Part shown: piece by piece, positions 6,340-6,589 of the stretch | Position numbering within the stretch: position 1 is the first letter of the stretch | Layout of the letters: each line of letters opens with the position of its first letter | Made by a program: the position numbers and the translations under genes | Notes under the pieces: generated by a model | Seen by the model: only the letters and a program-made list of their open reading frames with translations | Told to the model about the DNA's origin: nothing | Databases searched by the model: none | Assembly (NCBI GenBank): GCA_007132635.1 | Contig: SLOG01000154.1 | Location: forward strand, 1-6,589 | Origin: Limnochordia bacterium | GTDB lineage: Bacteria > Bacillota > Limnochordia > Darwinibacteriales > SLO01 | DNA length: 6,589 bases | Direction: 5' to 3'

Positions 6340-6589
6340 TACGGCCACCCCCTTGCGCCGATAGATCGAGGAAGTTCAGCAGAAGCTGCTTGCCCCAAGC
6401 TGTATAGATAGACTCGGGATGGAACTGAACGCCATAAATAGGTTTTGTGCAATGCCGCACGGCCATGATCTCGCCATCGACGGCACGCGCTGTGATGACC
6501 AGTTCGTCCGGCAGCGACTCCTCCTCCACAATCAGCGAGTGGTACCGCATAGCAGGCGTGTCGTTTTCGATACCGGCAAACAGCTCGCT
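6320..6589 (-). CDS. trpG: Anthranilate synthase glutamine amidotransferase component, partial (5' end outside window)
   Basis: The class I glutamine amidotransferase subunit supplies ammonia from glutamine to TrpE, which makes anthranilate from chorismate. The frame is open to the window edge; 89 C-terminal residues are visible, beginning SELFAGIENDTPAMRYHSL. Typical TrpG features are MRYHSL, the acidic stretch EEESLPDEL, and YGVQFHPESI with the catalytic histidine (visible residue 57) and glutamate (59) of the Cys-His-Glu triad, then GKQLLLNFL. The nucleophilic cysteine and oxyanion region are off the right edge, as roughly 100 residues are missing. The ATG at 6550 is internal (the M of MRYHSL). 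The related PabA cannot be excluded by sequence alone, but the position before trpD makes TrpG the likely main role. The end overlaps the trpD start by 20 nt. Whether it is fused to TrpE cannot be seen. Confidence 0.93.
   Translation of the reverse strand, partial: SELFAGIENDTPAMRYHSLIVEEESLPDELVITARAVDGEIMAVRHCTKPIYGVQFHPESIYTAWGKQLLLNFLDLSAQGGGRSAVVCA
6346..6354 (-). promoter_or_regulatory. Ribosome binding site that decides the trpD start
   Basis: AAGGGGGTG on the minus strand differs from AAGGAGGTG at one base. It is 6 nt before the GTG at 6339-6337. It contains the other in-frame GTG (6348-6346), which would leave no spacer if used as the start. The site lies within the last codons of trpG. 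Confidence 0.7.

Noticed and set aside
6548..6550. ATG at 6550 as the start of a small 76-residue protein
   Set aside because: It is the methionine of MRYHSL inside TrpG; the frame continues upstream to the window edge with TrpG-like sequence.
1..6589. Mobile element, phage, defence or secondary-metabolite system
   Set aside because: All bases are accounted for by standard threonine and tryptophan genes with intact catalytic motifs; no transposase, terminal repeats or unknown genes were seen.

Overview
The window holds seven protein genes of primary amino-acid biosynthesis, packed end to end. It is almost entirely coding: two convergent gene groups meet tail to tail near position 1800. The sequence looks like a bacterial chromosome of moderately high GC (high fifties percent, estimated by eye). 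The threonine synthase closely resembles the Bacillus type as I remember it, including the PVGNAGN and TGSGLKDP segments. The thrC-thrB order is the one usual in Bacillota and Actinobacteria. With the strong AGGAGG-like ribosome sites, this suggests a Gram-positive-type lineage, perhaps a GC-rich Bacillota such as Negativicutes. That placement is inference and weak.

Plus strand, 1-1804: the 3' part of thrC (threonine synthase, cut by the window edge exactly at the PLP-lysine codon), then thrB (homoserine kinase), one base after the thrC stop. ThrB makes O-phosphohomoserine and ThrC turns it into threonine, so the two catalyse consecutive steps. A homoserine dehydrogenase gene may lie to the left, outside the window.

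Minus strand, 6589 down to 1791: trpG (3' part only), trpD, a trpC-trpF fusion, trpB and trpA. This is the order of reactions from chorismate to tryptophan, and trpE and the rest of trpG should lie beyond the right edge. Junctions are tight: trpG/trpD overlap by about 20 nt, trpD/trpC share ATGA, trpCF/trpB overlap by 23 nt, and trpB/trpA are separated by one base. This indicates one polycistronic mRNA with translational coupling. The operon promoter and any attenuator or T-box leader would be upstream of trpE and cannot be seen.

The two groups overlap at their 3' ends by 14 nt (thrB stop 1802-1804, trpA stop 1791-1793). A perfect hairpin lies on each side of the overlap, so each transcript meets one right after its stop codon. 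Neither hairpin has a U-tract. There is no gene-free stretch over 300 bases. I saw no RNA gene, mobile element or CRISPR array. I found no sign of a previously undescribed system; the points worth a second look are the convergent junction, the fused TrpC-TrpF with its GC-hairpin linker, the start codons of trpD and trpC, and an apparent excess of CTGCAG.
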